Origin: CALCNS01 sp937897315
GTDB lineage: Bacteria > Bacillota > JAAYKD01
Reading direction: 5' to 3'
Assembly: GCA_036744005.1 (NCBI GenBank)
Contig: DAINOJ010000009.1
Location: 1-64,000 of the forward strand
DNA: 64,000 bases
Below the pieces are notes generated by a model. That model saw only the letters and a program-made list of their open reading frames with translations. It searched no databases and was not told the DNA's origin. The translations under genes were made by a program, and so were the position numbers. Shown piece by piece: positions 26,656 through 36,751 of the stretch (positions are counted from its first letter, which is position 1; every line of letters begins with the position of its first letter).

Positions 26656-27310
26656 AATCAACATTATTATAGATGTGAAAGCATTAAACAAGCAGGTAGC
26701 AAATCAAAATCGCGTGGTTTTTCATGAGAACCATACGTTTGTAATCAACATAATGGGGTCACCTGGTTCAGGAAAGACCACCTTGCTCGAAAATATTCTT
26801 CCTGCATTATCAGCAAAACATAAAGTTGCTGTTATTGAAGGTGATTTAGCCACCGAGAATGATGCCAACAGGATTCGTAAGCTTGGTGTTGAAGCAACTC
26901 AGATTATCACGGATGGAGCTTGTCATTTAGATGCAAAAATGATTCAAAGCGAAATCAGGAAATTAAACTTAGAAGATACTGAGATCCTTATTATAGAAAA
27001 CGTTGGAAATTTAGTTTGCCCTATTTCCTATGATTTGGGTGAAGAAATACGGATTGTTGTATTAAGTATTCCTGAAGGTGAAGATAAACCTTTGAAGTAT
27101 CCCAATGCGATTCTTCATACCGATGTGGTTATTCTCACGAAAATCGATTTAGCACCATACGTCAGTGTTGATCCTATGGTTATGAAGAAATATATTAATA
27201 GTATAAATTCCCGTGTCGCAATATTAGAAGTGGGTAAGGTACAAGGTGAATATCGGGCTAATGAAGTAGTGTCTTATATTGAAGAACAATTGAAGGCAAT
27301 GAAAGGTTAA
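26648..27310 (+). CDS. hypB: Hydrogenase nickel incorporation GTPase HypB
   Basis: The 220-residue SIMIBI GTPase has the P-loop GSPGSGKTT, the ENVGNLVCP metal/switch motif and the TKIDL base-recognition motif. It powers nickel insertion together with HypA. It lacks the His-rich and CxxCGC N-terminal extensions found in some HypB proteins. The start at ATG 26648 has a GGGAGAGAGG site; the longer upstream reading frame runs through hypA and has no support. Confidence 0.95.
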   Translation: MSEINIIIDVKALNKQVANQNRVVFHENHTFVINIMGSPGSGKTTLLENILPALSAKHKVAVIEGDLATENDANRIRKLGVEATQIITDGACHLDAKMIQSEIRKLNLEDTEILIIENVGNLVCPISYDLGEEIRIVVLSIPEGEDKPLKYPNAILHTDVVILTKIDLAPYVSVDPMVMKKYINSINSRVAILEVGKVQGEYRANEVVSYIEEQLKAMKG

Positions 27311-27328
27311 AATCGGGGTCACCGAAAA

Positions 27329-29596
27329 ATGGTACGATATGCTGTTGAAGTAATTGGATTGGTACAAGGAGTGGGGTTCCGTCCCTTTGTTTATCGCTTG
27401 GCCCTGTCTAAGGTATTATCCGGTTTCGTTTTGAACGATACTAATGGTGTTCAAATTGAAATCGAGGGAAGCCCAGCAGCTTGTTCTGCCTTTCTTTATG
27501 AATTACAGAACAATCCACCTCCCATATCCCGGATAGAACATCTCTGCATAAAAGAGATTCCGGTAAAACGAGAGCAGGGTTTTAATATATTACCAAGTAT
27601 ATCCGGCATCCGTGAAACATGGATTTCGCCGGATATTGGTATTTGTCCCGATTGTATTGAAGATATCACTGAAACAGGTAATCGACGTCTTGATTACGCT
27701 TTTACCAATTGCACGAATTGTGGCCCTAGGTTTACATTAATTCAAGATGTCCCATACGATCGAAAAAATACAACCATGTCTAAATTCATCCAATGTGAAT
27801 CATGCCAGCATGAGTACGATGATCCTGAAGATAGGCGGTTTCATGCTCAACCCAATGCTTGCCCGGTTTGCGGTCCTCAGTTAGAAGTCATTCCCTCAAT
27901 AAAGGGATTAACAAAAGATCCATACGAATGTTTTCATGAAGCAATCCGGTCAGGACAAATCGTTGCCTTAAAGGGTATTGGTGGATATCATTTGGTTTGT
28001 AATGCAATGAACGAGAGTGCAGTTAATAGATTGAGACAAAGAAAGCTTCGATATGATAAACCGTTTGCTGTCATGATGCCAGATATTGAAACGGTCAAGC
28101 GGTATTGTGAAATAGAAGAGGAAGAAATCATCGCAATCACCTCGCAACGAAAACCAATCATCTTGCTACGGTTGAAATCACAGGCACCAATCGCCTCTGG
28201 AGTTTCTCTACAGCATAAAACACTCGGAGTGATGTTGCCTTATACTCCGCTTCATTATACCTTGATGCAGCAACATCAAGTTTTAGTCATGACGAGTGGA
28301 AATCAATCTGATCATCCCATGATTTATCAGGATAACGATGTTGATAAGATATATCCCAACATTGCAGATTTGTTGATTACAAACAATCGCCCCATTTTTC
28401 GGCGTATGGATGATAGTGTATGCCACGTGGTTGCACACAAATTACATCTCATTCGCCGAGCGCGGGGTTTCGTGCCGGAACCGATTCCTCTTGAACAAAA
28501 CAAGAATGTCATCCTTGCTGTAGGAGCTCAACAAAAAAACACCTTCTGTATCGCTAAGCAAGAACATGCTATACTCAGCGGACACATAGGGGACTTGGAT
28601 GAGATTGATACCGAACAGACCTATATGAACGAAGTCCATTCATTTATGCATATTTTTGACGCTTATCCGCAGGTCATAGCGCGAGATTTGCATCCGGATT
28701 ATACAACATCTCACTTGGCAGTTGAATTACAAAGAGCTTTTAGTAAGAAGGGGAACACCATCCCGATTTTTGCGGTTCAACATCATCATGCTCATTTTGC
28801 TTCTGTGTTGGCAGAGCACCAGGTGAAGGAGCCTTCTTTGGGGTTTATTTTTGACGGGTCGGGGTATGGAGAAGATGGCACAATTTGGGGTGGAGAAGTT
28901 CTTTATGGGAACATCAAAACCAGTCAACGGGTAGGGCATTTACTTCCTTTTTCACTCCCTGGGGGTGAGGAGGCAATCCGCGAACCATGGAGAGTAGCAT
29001 TATCAATCTTGAATCAAACTTTTGGATTTAATAAAGCGCTGGAGTATTTTCCTCCATATAAGGATGAAGCCAAAATCATATTAAAGGCTATGGAAGCAGG
29101 GCTCAATGCACCAACCACAACCTCGATGGGAAGGTTATTCGATGCGGTAGCCGCCTTGCTCGGGATATGTCCTATCGCTTCTTATGAAGGGCAAGCAGCC
29201 ATTCATTTAGAACAAATAATCGACGATACGGCCTCTGGTCAATATCATTTAGATTTCTTGGAACAATCGAATGTTATCTGGGTTGATTGGAGAACCATGG
29301 TTCAACAACTCCTGTTAGATGTAAGAAGTGGTATCTCTCCAGGAACGATTTCACTGCGATTTCATAATACGATCATCGATTTCGTTTTAAAGATGTCTCA
29401 GTTTCAAAGAACAAAGAGGGATGTTCATACAATAGCTTTGTCGGGTGGGGTTTTTCAAAATCGATTTTTGTTGGAAAAAACGTATAAAGTTTTAACTGAA
29501 CAAGGATTCCGGGTTTTATGCAACGAGAAACTACCCTGCAATGACGGAGGTATATCCTACGGTCAAGCTGCAACTGTTGCTGAAAGAATGAGGTGA
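27329..29596 (+). CDS. hypF: Carbamoyltransferase HypF
   Basis: The 755-residue enzyme makes the thiocarbamate precursor of the cyanide ligands on HypE. It has an N-terminal acylphosphatase domain (GLVQGVGFRPFVY, residues 1-90), two Cys4 zinc fingers (about 108-190, with CPDC, CTNCGP, CESC and CPVCGP), a YrdC/Sua5-like domain (about 200-390), and a C-terminal Kae1-like carbamoyltransferase domain with metal-binding HHHAHFASV. Length is normal. Its stop overlaps a GTG just before hypC. Confidence 0.96.
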   Translation: MVRYAVEVIGLVQGVGFRPFVYRLALSKVLSGFVLNDTNGVQIEIEGSPAACSAFLYELQNNPPPISRIEHLCIKEIPVKREQGFNILPSISGIRETWISPDIGICPDCIEDITETGNRRLDYAFTNCTNCGPRFTLIQDVPYDRKNTTMSKFIQCESCQHEYDDPEDRRFHAQPNACPVCGPQLEVIPSIKGLTKDPYECFHEAIRSGQIVALKGIGGYHLVCNAMNESAVNRLRQRKLRYDKPFAVMMPDIETVKRYCEIEEEEIIAITSQRKPIILLRLKSQAPIASGVSLQHKTLGVMLPYTPLHYTLMQQHQVLVMTSGNQSDHPMIYQDNDVDKIYPNIADLLITNNRPIFRRMDDSVCHVVAHKLHLIRRARGFVPEPIPLEQNKNVILAVGAQQKNTFCIAKQEHAILSGHIGDLDEIDTEQTYMNEVHSFMHIFDAYPQVIARDLHPDYTTSHLAVELQRAFSKKGNTIPIFAVQHHHAHFASVLAEHQVKEPSLGFIFDGSGYGEDGTIWGGEVLYGNIKTSQRVGHLLPFSLPGGEEAIREPWRVALSILNQTFGFNKALEYFPPYKDEAKIILKAMEAGLNAPTTTSMGRLFDAVAALLGICPIASYEGQAAIHLEQIIDDTASGQYHLDFLEQSNVIWVDWRTMVQQLLLDVRSGISPGTISLRFHNTIIDFVLKMSQFQRTKRDVHTIALSGGVFQNRFLLEKTYKVLTEQGFRVLCNEKLPCNDGGISYGQAATVAERMR

Positions 29597-29601
29597 TTCG
29601 A

Positions 29602-29835
29602 ATGTGTTTGGCAATTCCTGGCAAAGTCATCAAGATTAATGATACAGAAGCCGTGATTGATTATGATGGAGTTACTAAAATAGCAGATATCTGTTTAATG
29701 GAGAAAGTCATTCCTGGTGATTTGGTATTGGTTCATGCCGGTTTCGTGATTCAGGTCTTGGATCTGAAATCAGGTGAAGAACTGAAGAAAGCAATGAAAG
29801 CCACCTTGGATGCAGTAAAAAAAGATGGATTCTAA
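29602..29835 (+). CDS. hypC: Hydrogenase maturation chaperone HypC
   Basis: The 77-residue chaperone starts MCLAIPGKV; Cys2 is the functional residue that binds the iron ligand complex and the large subunit. I start it at ATG 29602 for that reason, because the in-frame GTG at 29593 would bury the cysteine. It overlaps hypD by 11 bases. HypC works with HypD to assemble and transfer Fe(CN)2CO. Confidence 0.95.
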   Translation: MCLAIPGKVIKINDTEAVIDYDGVTKIADICLMEKVIPGDLVLVHAGFVIQVLDLKSGEELKKAMKATLDAVKKDGF

Positions 29836-30913
29836 TCTCAACCTTTATGATTCAAATATGATCAAGGAAATTTATCGCTTGGCTGAGCAAGTGGGACCTC
29901 TGACGATAATGGAAGTCTGTGGTACGCATACCAATAGTATTCGACATTATGGGCTACCAGCTATTTTGCCTAAACAGATTAAGCTGGTCTCAGGACCAGG
30001 CTGCCCGGTTTGTGTTACATCTTCTGCCGATATTGCTATGGCAGTGTCTATAGCTAAAATCGAGGATGTTATTTTCACTTGTTTTGGCGATATGATGCAT
30101 GTACCAAGTGGGAAAGAAAGTCTTTACTCATTATACGAGCAGGGTAAGGACGTACGACTGGTTACATCTCCAATGGATTCGTTAAAGATTGCACGGGATC
30201 ATCCCAGACACCAAGTAGTCTATTTTGGAATTGGATTTGAAACAACTGCACCTTTAACTGCCGCTCTAGTCGATAAGGCAGTAAGAAAAAGAATCAGCAA
30301 TCTTTCTGTTTTATCAACCCATAAGACCATGCCTGAAGCTTTAATTTCGTTATTGTCAGGAGAACACAAGGTCAACGCCCTTTTATGTCCGGGTCATGTG
30401 GCAGCCATGATTGGTAGCGATGCCTTTTCATTTTTACCTGAACAGTTACACATGCCTGCAGCAATTTCCGGGTTTGAAGCAGATGAAATTTTGTTATCCA
30501 TATTAGCTATTTTACAAATGATTGCTCATAACCAAGTAGCTTGCCTAAATATGTATCCTCAAGTTGTTACACCTTTAGGAAACAGAAAAGCACTTACCCT
30601 GTTATCTAGTGTTATGGAGAAACAGGATACATTGTGGCGAGGATTGGGTATGATACCTCGAAGTGGATTAAAATTGCGTTCCGAGTATAAAGAATACGAC
30701 GCCAAGGTAAAATTCTCACCAGCTTTTGAAGAACTTCCAGAACCTCAAGGTTGCTTATGTTCTCAGATGTTAAAAGGGCACACCGTACCAACTCAATGCA
30801 TGCATTTTGCCTCTACTTGCACACCAGATAACCCATTGGGACCTTGTATGGTATCAGCAGAAGGAACATGTGCGGCTTATTTTCGCTACAGGGAGGAAGA
30901 CTATGGATTCTAA
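29825..30913 (+). CDS. hypD: Hydrogenase maturation protein HypD
   Basis: The 362-residue iron-sulfur protein has the family motifs EVCGTHT near the N-terminus, GPGCPVCVT, GFETTAP, and a C-terminal cysteine-rich region with GCLCS and CMHFASTCTP for the [4Fe-4S] cluster. It carries the iron while cyanide and CO are attached. There is no strong ribosome site and it overlaps hypC by 11 bases, so translation is probably coupled. Confidence 0.96.
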   Translation: MDSNLNLYDSNMIKEIYRLAEQVGPLTIMEVCGTHTNSIRHYGLPAILPKQIKLVSGPGCPVCVTSSADIAMAVSIAKIEDVIFTCFGDMMHVPSGKESLYSLYEQGKDVRLVTSPMDSLKIARDHPRHQVVYFGIGFETTAPLTAALVDKAVRKRISNLSVLSTHKTMPEALISLLSGEHKVNALLCPGHVAAMIGSDAFSFLPEQLHMPAAISGFEADEILLSILAILQMIAHNQVACLNMYPQVVTPLGNRKALTLLSSVMEKQDTLWRGLGMIPRSGLKLRSEYKEYDAKVKFSPAFEELPEPQGCLCSQMLKGHTVPTQCMHFASTCTPDNPLGPCMVSAEGTCAAYFRYREEDYGF

Positions 30914-31904
30914 AGTAACATTAGCCCACGGTTCCGGTGGTGCTAAATCACGTGAATTAGTAGAGCAGTTGTTTCGACCTGCTTTTGAGAATCCATATTT
31001 GAATCCATTAACTGATTCAGCTTTATTACGTGTACCAGAAAATATTGCCATGACAACAGATAGTTATGTAGTTAGACCTTTATTTTTTCCAGGAGGAGAT
31101 ATTGGTAAGCTAGCAGTTTGCGGTACGATGAATGATCTTGCCGTCAGTGGTGCGATTCCTCGTTTTATGTCTGTGGGAATGATTCTTGCCTATGGTCTCG
31201 ATATGGAAGTACTACGAAGAATTGTTGAATCTATGGCTAAAACTGCTCGCGAGGCTGGGATACAAATCGTGACGGGAGACACCAAGGTGGTGGAACAAAA
31301 CAGTGCAGATGGTATCTTTATCAATACAACAGGTATTGGAATTTATCCAGAAGTGAATAGAATTCTACCTCAACGGATTTTGGAAGGTGATTGCATTGTA
31401 GCCAGTGGTAATATTGCATCTCATGGAGTCTCCGTAATGGCCGAACGAAACCATCTTGGTTTCGAACCTGTTATAGAAAGTGATGTAGCTTCTTTATTCC
31501 CTTTAATCAACATTTTGATGAGTGACCGTAGAGTTGAAATACATGCTATGAGAGATCCAACCAGGGGGGGGATTGCTTCCACCCTTTGTGAGTGGGCTAA
31601 TGAAGGCTTAGATATCTCGATTCAGGAATCTAAGTTGCCAATACGGAAAGACGTACGAGCTGCCTGCAAAATCTTAGGATTAGATCCAATATATATAGCC
31701 AACGAAGGAGTTGTCTTATTATCCATTTCCAAGAACAGCACAGATTTAGCAATATCTCTTTTGAGGCAACATCCACTAGGCCAAAATGCAACGGTTATTG
31801 GTGAGGTTCAGTGTGGCCGGGGAAAGGTCATTATGCAAACACCTTTAGGTACTTTTAGGAGAATTTACCTTCCGGCAGGCGAGTTGCTGCCAAGAATTTG
31901 TTAA
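30903..31904 (+). CDS. hypE: Hydrogenase expression/formation protein HypE
   Basis: The 333-residue AIR synthase/PurM-like ATPase dehydrates the carbamoyl group donated by HypF to a thiocyanate. Its C-terminus reads PRIC, with the essential terminal cysteine. The N-terminal AHGSGGA motif is present. ATG 30903 follows GGGAGGAAG; the frame upstream of it overlaps hypD without support. It completes the hypABFCDE set and leads, after 47 bases, into the structural hydrogenase genes. Confidence 0.96.
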   Translation: MDSKVTLAHGSGGAKSRELVEQLFRPAFENPYLNPLTDSALLRVPENIAMTTDSYVVRPLFFPGGDIGKLAVCGTMNDLAVSGAIPRFMSVGMILAYGLDMEVLRRIVESMAKTAREAGIQIVTGDTKVVEQNSADGIFINTTGIGIYPEVNRILPQRILEGDCIVASGNIASHGVSVMAERNHLGFEPVIESDVASLFPLINILMSDRRVEIHAMRDPTRGGIASTLCEWANEGLDISIQESKLPIRKDVRAACKILGLDPIYIANEGVVLLSISKNSTDLAISLLRQHPLGQNATVIGEVQCGRGKVIMQTPLGTFRRIYLPAGELLPRIC

Positions 31905-31951
31905 TCTTATCATTACTATGGAGCTAGATTAGGAAAGGTGATAATTTTATC

Positions 31952-33370
31952 ATGAACACATGGATTTTAATCGCGGGAGTACTGGTGCCTTTGTTAGGTG
32001 CACTATTGTTACCCTTTATCGGAAATGTATCTGAGAAATTACGAAACGGACTCGCTTTGTTCTTTGTTGCTTTCGGATTTTTGAGTTCTTTTTTAGCCTT
32101 ACCTGCTGCAATTTCAGGAAATCCTTTGTCTTTCCGGGTAGAAGTACCTTTGGGCTTAAGCTTTGGACTCTATGCAGATGCTATGGCGATTTTTATGGCT
32201 ATGGCTGCAACCTTCGTCAGCTTCATCATTGTTCTATATTCTTTTGGATATATCGGTCACTATCCGAATCAGAATGAGTATTATATGATGATTAGTTTGT
32301 TTATTGGAGCTATGTTGGGGTTAGTATACTCAACGAACCTCATTGCGATTTATATCTTTTGGGAAATATCTGCTTTGTGTTGCTGGAGATTAATTGGATT
32401 CTATCGAGATGATTTGGCTATTAAGCGAGCCAATAAAGCATTTATCGTTACAGTATTAGGTGCTTTAATCATGTTCGTTGGGTTCGTAGGGATTTATGGT
32501 CAGACAGGTACTTTTGAACTGACCGCGATGAAAGGGGTTGCCTTGCCCGCTTGGATCGTGCTGCTCATTTTGTTTGGTATTCTATCCAAATCCGCTACCT
32601 TCCCATTACATAGTTGGCTTCCGGATGCAGGTGTTGCTCCCTCGCCTGTGACATCCTTACTTCACGCTGCAGTATTAGTTAAAATAGGTGTTTATGCTTA
32701 TGCTCGATTTTTTGTGCTGACATTTGATATACCCGACCTTTTCCAAACATGGGTGCCTACGATTGCTGCTGTCAGCGCGTTACTCAGTGCAGGAGTGGCA
32801 TTAAGGGAGAATGATATTAAGCGTGTTGTTGCTTATTCTACGATTAGTCAACTAGCTTTTATTCTTTTGGGTTTATCATCGGGGAACGAAATCGGATTTG
32901 TTGGTGGACTACTGTACATATTAGCTCACAGTATTGCTAAAGGAGGACTGTTCCTTTGTGCCGGTATAGTTGAGCACGCTCTTCATACGAAAGATATGAG
33001 CAAGATGGGCGGTTTGGCTAAAACAATGCCATTTACTGCGTTCGCTTATATTTTATGTGCGTTCTCAGTCATGGGCATTCCCCCATTTTCTGGCTTCTTT
33101 GCAAAATACCTTGTTATCGATGGTATTGTAACATCAGGTCAAATAGGGTTAGGTTTTGCTTTCATTATAGGAGCAGTTATGACAGTCATGTATCTCATTC
33201 GATTGTTTGTGAAGGTCTTTTTAGGACCACAAGTGAATCCATCCGTAAAAGAAGGTTCACCCATTATGGTAGCCAGTGTTGTAACCTTAGGAATCGTCGC
33301 TTTGGTTTTGGGAACAATGATGTTTTGGCCTTCTCAATTGGCTTGGCTTGCGTATGGGGGTGTCATTTAG
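31952..33370 (+). CDS. Hydrogenase antiporter-like subunit 1 (NuoL/M, HyfB type)
   Basis: The 472-residue membrane protein has about 14 helices and the proton antiporter core, with the acidic motif IFWEISALCCW (helix 5) and the lysine helix KSATFPLHSWLPDAGVAPSPVTS. It is the first structural gene of the hydrogenase, with AGGAAAGGTGAT before its ATG. It lacks the long lateral helix of true NuoL, so it is closest in form to the shortened L/M type subunits of group 4 hydrogenases. Confidence 0.9.
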   Translation: MNTWILIAGVLVPLLGALLLPFIGNVSEKLRNGLALFFVAFGFLSSFLALPAAISGNPLSFRVEVPLGLSFGLYADAMAIFMAMAATFVSFIIVLYSFGYIGHYPNQNEYYMMISLFIGAMLGLVYSTNLIAIYIFWEISALCCWRLIGFYRDDLAIKRANKAFIVTVLGALIMFVGFVGIYGQTGTFELTAMKGVALPAWIVLLILFGILSKSATFPLHSWLPDAGVAPSPVTSLLHAAVLVKIGVYAYARFFVLTFDIPDLFQTWVPTIAAVSALLSAGVALRENDIKRVVAYSTISQLAFILLGLSSGNEIGFVGGLLYILAHSIAKGGLFLCAGIVEHALHTKDMSKMGGLAKTMPFTAFAYILCAFSVMGIPPFSGFFAKYLVIDGIVTSGQIGLGFAFIIGAVMTVMYLIRLFVKVFLGPQVNPSVKEGSPIMVASVVTLGIVALVLGTMMFWPSQLAWLAYGGVI

Positions 33371-33371
33371 T

Positions 33372-35243
33372 ATGTTGAATCAAGTAGCTAATTTTATAAG
33401 ACAAGATTATATGCTCTTAACAGTCATGGTAGGATTACCGATCATCAGTGCGATTTTGTTATGGTTTTTGCGTAAGCACCCCCTTTTAAAATCGATAGTA
33501 GCCATTACAACCGCTTCTATTAATATGTTTTCAGCTGTCAGTTTACTGTCTATACAAGAATTTTTCACCACATTGCCTTTTGCTCCCTATGGGTTTGACT
33601 TATCGTTTAGAGTTTATGGTTTCTCTGCCTTGTTCTTGATGATTACTGGAGTTATGTTCTTCTTGATTGTATTATTTACTCTATCCAATTTGAAGAAAGC
33701 TGACTTTGGAGGGATTTATTTCCTCTATTTATATCTTAGTCTGGGATTAATCAACGGAGCCATGTTATCCAATCATTTGGGATTAATGCTCTTCTTTTGG
33801 GAAGGTTTATTGTGTACCCTGTTTGGAATGCTGTTGATTCGTCAACAAGAACATCCTGAAACCGCGGTAAAAGCTCTTACTATTTCTGGTACTGCTGATT
33901 TATTGCTGATGCTGGGAATCATTATTACAACCTATTTGGCAGGTAGCGGGAAAATGACTGATATTCATTCCATACCAATTCAAGGAATGGGGATCATTGG
34001 ATTTTTCAGCTTGGTTTTTGGTGCTTTAGGGAAAGCAGGTAGCATGCCGTTTCATAGTTGGATCCCCAATGCTTCTAAAGACGCACCAACAGCATTCATG
34101 GTAGCCTTTCCTGCATCGTTAGAGAAGATTCTTGGAATCTACTTTACAGCAAGAATCATTCTCGACGTTTACGATTATATTCCGGGCAGTGCGATAAGTT
34201 TAATCATGATGTCTGTTGCTACAGTCACCATTGTTTTTGCTGTTGCTATGGCGTTAATTCAGAAAGACATGAAAAAGCTACTTTCATATCATGCCATCAG
34301 CCAGTTGGGCTATATGTTGTTAGGAATCGCTTCCGGCCATCCGATTGGAATGATGGGTGGGTTGTTTCACTTACTGAATAATGCTTTGTATAAAACCGGT
34401 TTGTTTATGATTGCCGGTAGTATAGAAGATCAAACAGGAACGACTGACTTACATCATTTGGGCGGTTTAAGGAAAAACATGCCTATCACAGCTATTTGTT
34501 TCCTTGTTTTTGCATTTTCTATAGCCGGTTTCCCGGGAACCAATGGTTTCTTTTCCAAAGAACTCGTCTTCGATGCTGCGCTGGAAATTCATCCTGTTTT
34601 CTATTTTGGAGCTTTATTAGGGGCCTTTATGACCGCTTTGTCCTTCTTGAAAATCGGGCGTTCTTTGTTCTTTGGCCCCTTAACACTTCCGCAAAATCAA
34701 ACAGAGATAAAAGAGACCTCGTGGGGTATGCTTCTGCCCATTGTCGCTTTAGCTGCAATGTGTCTTCTTTTTGGTATCTCAAACAACCTGCCACTTGATC
34801 ACATGCTGGGTGAGGTTCTTCACTATGAAGAACATTTCTCCGGTTGGCCACATTCTTGGTTATTAGTTCTGATTTCAGCTGCTGTCTTACTTTTAGCGCT
34901 ATTGGATCATGCTTATGGTTCAAAGAAAACAGGACATGCGTTATCTGCAGCGGACCATATTCACTATGCTCCCGGATTAAAACAGATTTACCATTGGGCT
35001 GAAAAAGGTTATTTCGATCCCTATCAATGGCTCATGGTGATGAGTAGAGTCTTCTCATGGATCTGTGTTCAAATCGAGAAGATAGTGTCATGGCTTTATG
35101 ATTCCGCGATACCGGGTTTGTTTTTGAGTACCGGTAACGCGTTGCATCGATTTGATAATGGAAGTTTACCCCGCTACTTGTCTCTGGCAATCGCCGGCTT
35201 GGTGTTAACGACGATTATATTCTTGACTGCAATGCCGTTCTAA
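33372..35243 (+). CDS. Hydrogenase antiporter-like subunit 2 (NuoL type)
   Basis: The 623-residue membrane protein has the antiporter core (FFWEGLLCTLFG acidic motif; KAGSMPFHSWIPNASKDAPTAF lysine helix, written here only in part as a motif) and a C-terminal extension of about 150 residues ending in a membrane helix, reminiscent of the NuoL lateral arm. I start it at ATG 33372, just after the previous stop; the earlier TTG overlaps that gene. The ribosome site is the G-rich run at 33355-33361. Confidence 0.88.
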   Translation: MLNQVANFIRQDYMLLTVMVGLPIISAILLWFLRKHPLLKSIVAITTASINMFSAVSLLSIQEFFTTLPFAPYGFDLSFRVYGFSALFLMITGVMFFLIVLFTLSNLKKADFGGIYFLYLYLSLGLINGAMLSNHLGLMLFFWEGLLCTLFGMLLIRQQEHPETAVKALTISGTADLLLMLGIIITTYLAGSGKMTDIHSIPIQGMGIIGFFSLVFGALGKAGSMPFHSWIPNASKDAPTAFMVAFPASLEKILGIYFTARIILDVYDYIPGSAISLIMMSVATVTIVFAVAMALIQKDMKKLLSYHAISQLGYMLLGIASGHPIGMMGGLFHLLNNALYKTGLFMIAGSIEDQTGTTDLHHLGGLRKNMPITAICFLVFAFSIAGFPGTNGFFSKELVFDAALEIHPVFYFGALLGAFMTALSFLKIGRSLFFGPLTLPQNQTEIKETSWGMLLPIVALAAMCLLFGISNNLPLDHMLGEVLHYEEHFSGWPHSWLLVLISAAVLLLALLDHAYGSKKTGHALSAADHIHYAPGLKQIYHWAEKGYFDPYQWLMVMSRVFSWICVQIEKIVSWLYDSAIPGLFLSTGNALHRFDNGSLPRYLSLAIAGLVLTTIIFLTAMPF

Positions 35244-35256
35244 TGGGGAGGATATT

Positions 35257-36717
35257 ATGAACTATTTGAATTGGATCGCTGATGGCCTGATATTAATACC
35301 ACTCATCGCGATTGCTATCAATAATCTCTGTACAAGGAAATTCATGGACCGGAATTTTCATCTATTGGGTGGAGTGGTCACTTTAACACAATTAATTGCT
35401 GTGATTTATTCATTTCTAGTCATGTCAAGAAATGGATTTCAAGTTGGTAATCAGGTTCAAACAACAGCAATTGGATTACCCACTGGGATTTTTCATATCA
35501 CACCGATTGCATTGGTTTTCTTGTTTTGTGTTGGTTTGGTAGCTTTTATATCTGTGTTGATCGCTAAAAAAACCATCGATGCCAATAAGGTCTCGTATAT
35601 CAATTTGCTGATGACTTTATTGGTTGGTATGAATGGTATGCTTTTGGTGGATGATTTATTCTCTCTTTATGTGTTTTTAGACGTGGTTGGTATATCGAGC
35701 TTTGTTATGATTGCTCTATTCCGTTCGCGTACTGGCTTAGAAGGTTCTATCAAGTATTTAGTCATTTCTTCCTTGGCAACGATTTTTATTTTAACTGCCT
35801 TAGCTTTCATATTTATGTATACCGGTAGCTTATCTTATGATGTAGTAAGAGGAGATTTATTGAAGTTAGCTCCTCACCCTTTTAGTATCATGCTGGATTT
35901 TGCATTAATACTTTTAATAGCAGGTTATGCAATCAAAACAGGAGCAGTACCGTTTCACAGTTGGTTACCCGACGCACATCAAAGTGCGGATACCTCAGTA
36001 TCGGTTTTACTGAGCGGTATTGTTATCAAGGTAGCGGGAATATATAGTTTTGTGGTCTTGACTCAATTGTTTCCCGGTGTGAGGGCTATTCGGCTTACTT
36101 TAGCTATCTTAGGAATCTTATCCATTTTAATCGGAGCGCTCTTGGCTATGAGGCAGAATCACTTCAAGAGAATTATAGCTTATTCCAGCGTTAGCCAAAT
36201 GGGGTATATCCTTTTAGGGTTGAGTGCTGGGAATACCTTGGGACTCATTGGGGCAGTAGCTCATGTGTTCAGCCATGCAACCTTTAAATCGACGTTGTTT
36301 GCTAATGCTGCAGCATTACATGAACAAGCTGAAACTTTAGATATCCAGTCTTTGGGTGGTTTACAAAATCAAATGCCGATTACCTCGTTCTCATCCGTCA
36401 TCGCATCACTATCTACTGCGGGAATACCTCCCTTCTTGGGGTTTTGGAGCAAATTTATTATCATCGCTGCTTTATGGAATGCAGACTTGAAGATTCTTGG
36501 TGGAGTGGCTCTTGGTATGAGCATATTGACAGCAGCATATTTCCTACGGTTGCAAGGCAAGGTATTCTTCGGAAAACCCAAACCAGAGCTGGGATTTGTC
36601 AAGGAAATTCGCGGGAGCATTTGTTTTGCAGAAATTTTACTGACAGCAATCACCATTTTGGTCGGAGTTTCTTTCCCCGTTGTGTTAATCTATATCCAGT
36701 CTTTGGGACTGATATAA
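35257..36717 (+). CDS. Hydrogenase antiporter-like subunit 3 (NuoN/M type)
   Basis: The 486-residue antiporter-like subunit has about 14 helices, the helix 5 motif YVFLDVVGISSF (Asp in place of the usual Glu) and the lysine helix KTGAVPFHSWLPDAHQSADTS. GGGGAGG precedes the ATG. It is the third of three such subunits in this operon, the same number as L, M and N in complex I. Confidence 0.9.
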   Translation: MNYLNWIADGLILIPLIAIAINNLCTRKFMDRNFHLLGGVVTLTQLIAVIYSFLVMSRNGFQVGNQVQTTAIGLPTGIFHITPIALVFLFCVGLVAFISVLIAKKTIDANKVSYINLLMTLLVGMNGMLLVDDLFSLYVFLDVVGISSFVMIALFRSRTGLEGSIKYLVISSLATIFILTALAFIFMYTGSLSYDVVRGDLLKLAPHPFSIMLDFALILLIAGYAIKTGAVPFHSWLPDAHQSADTSVSVLLSGIVIKVAGIYSFVVLTQLFPGVRAIRLTLAILGILSILIGALLAMRQNHFKRIIAYSSVSQMGYILLGLSAGNTLGLIGAVAHVFSHATFKSTLFANAAALHEQAETLDIQSLGGLQNQMPITSFSSVIASLSTAGIPPFLGFWSKFIIIAALWNADLKILGGVALGMSILTAAYFLRLQGKVFFGKPKPELGFVKEIRGSICFAEILLTAITILVGVSFPVVLIYIQSLGLI

Positions 36718-36751
36718 CCGCAACTGCGTGCATATAGATAGGAGTAAACAT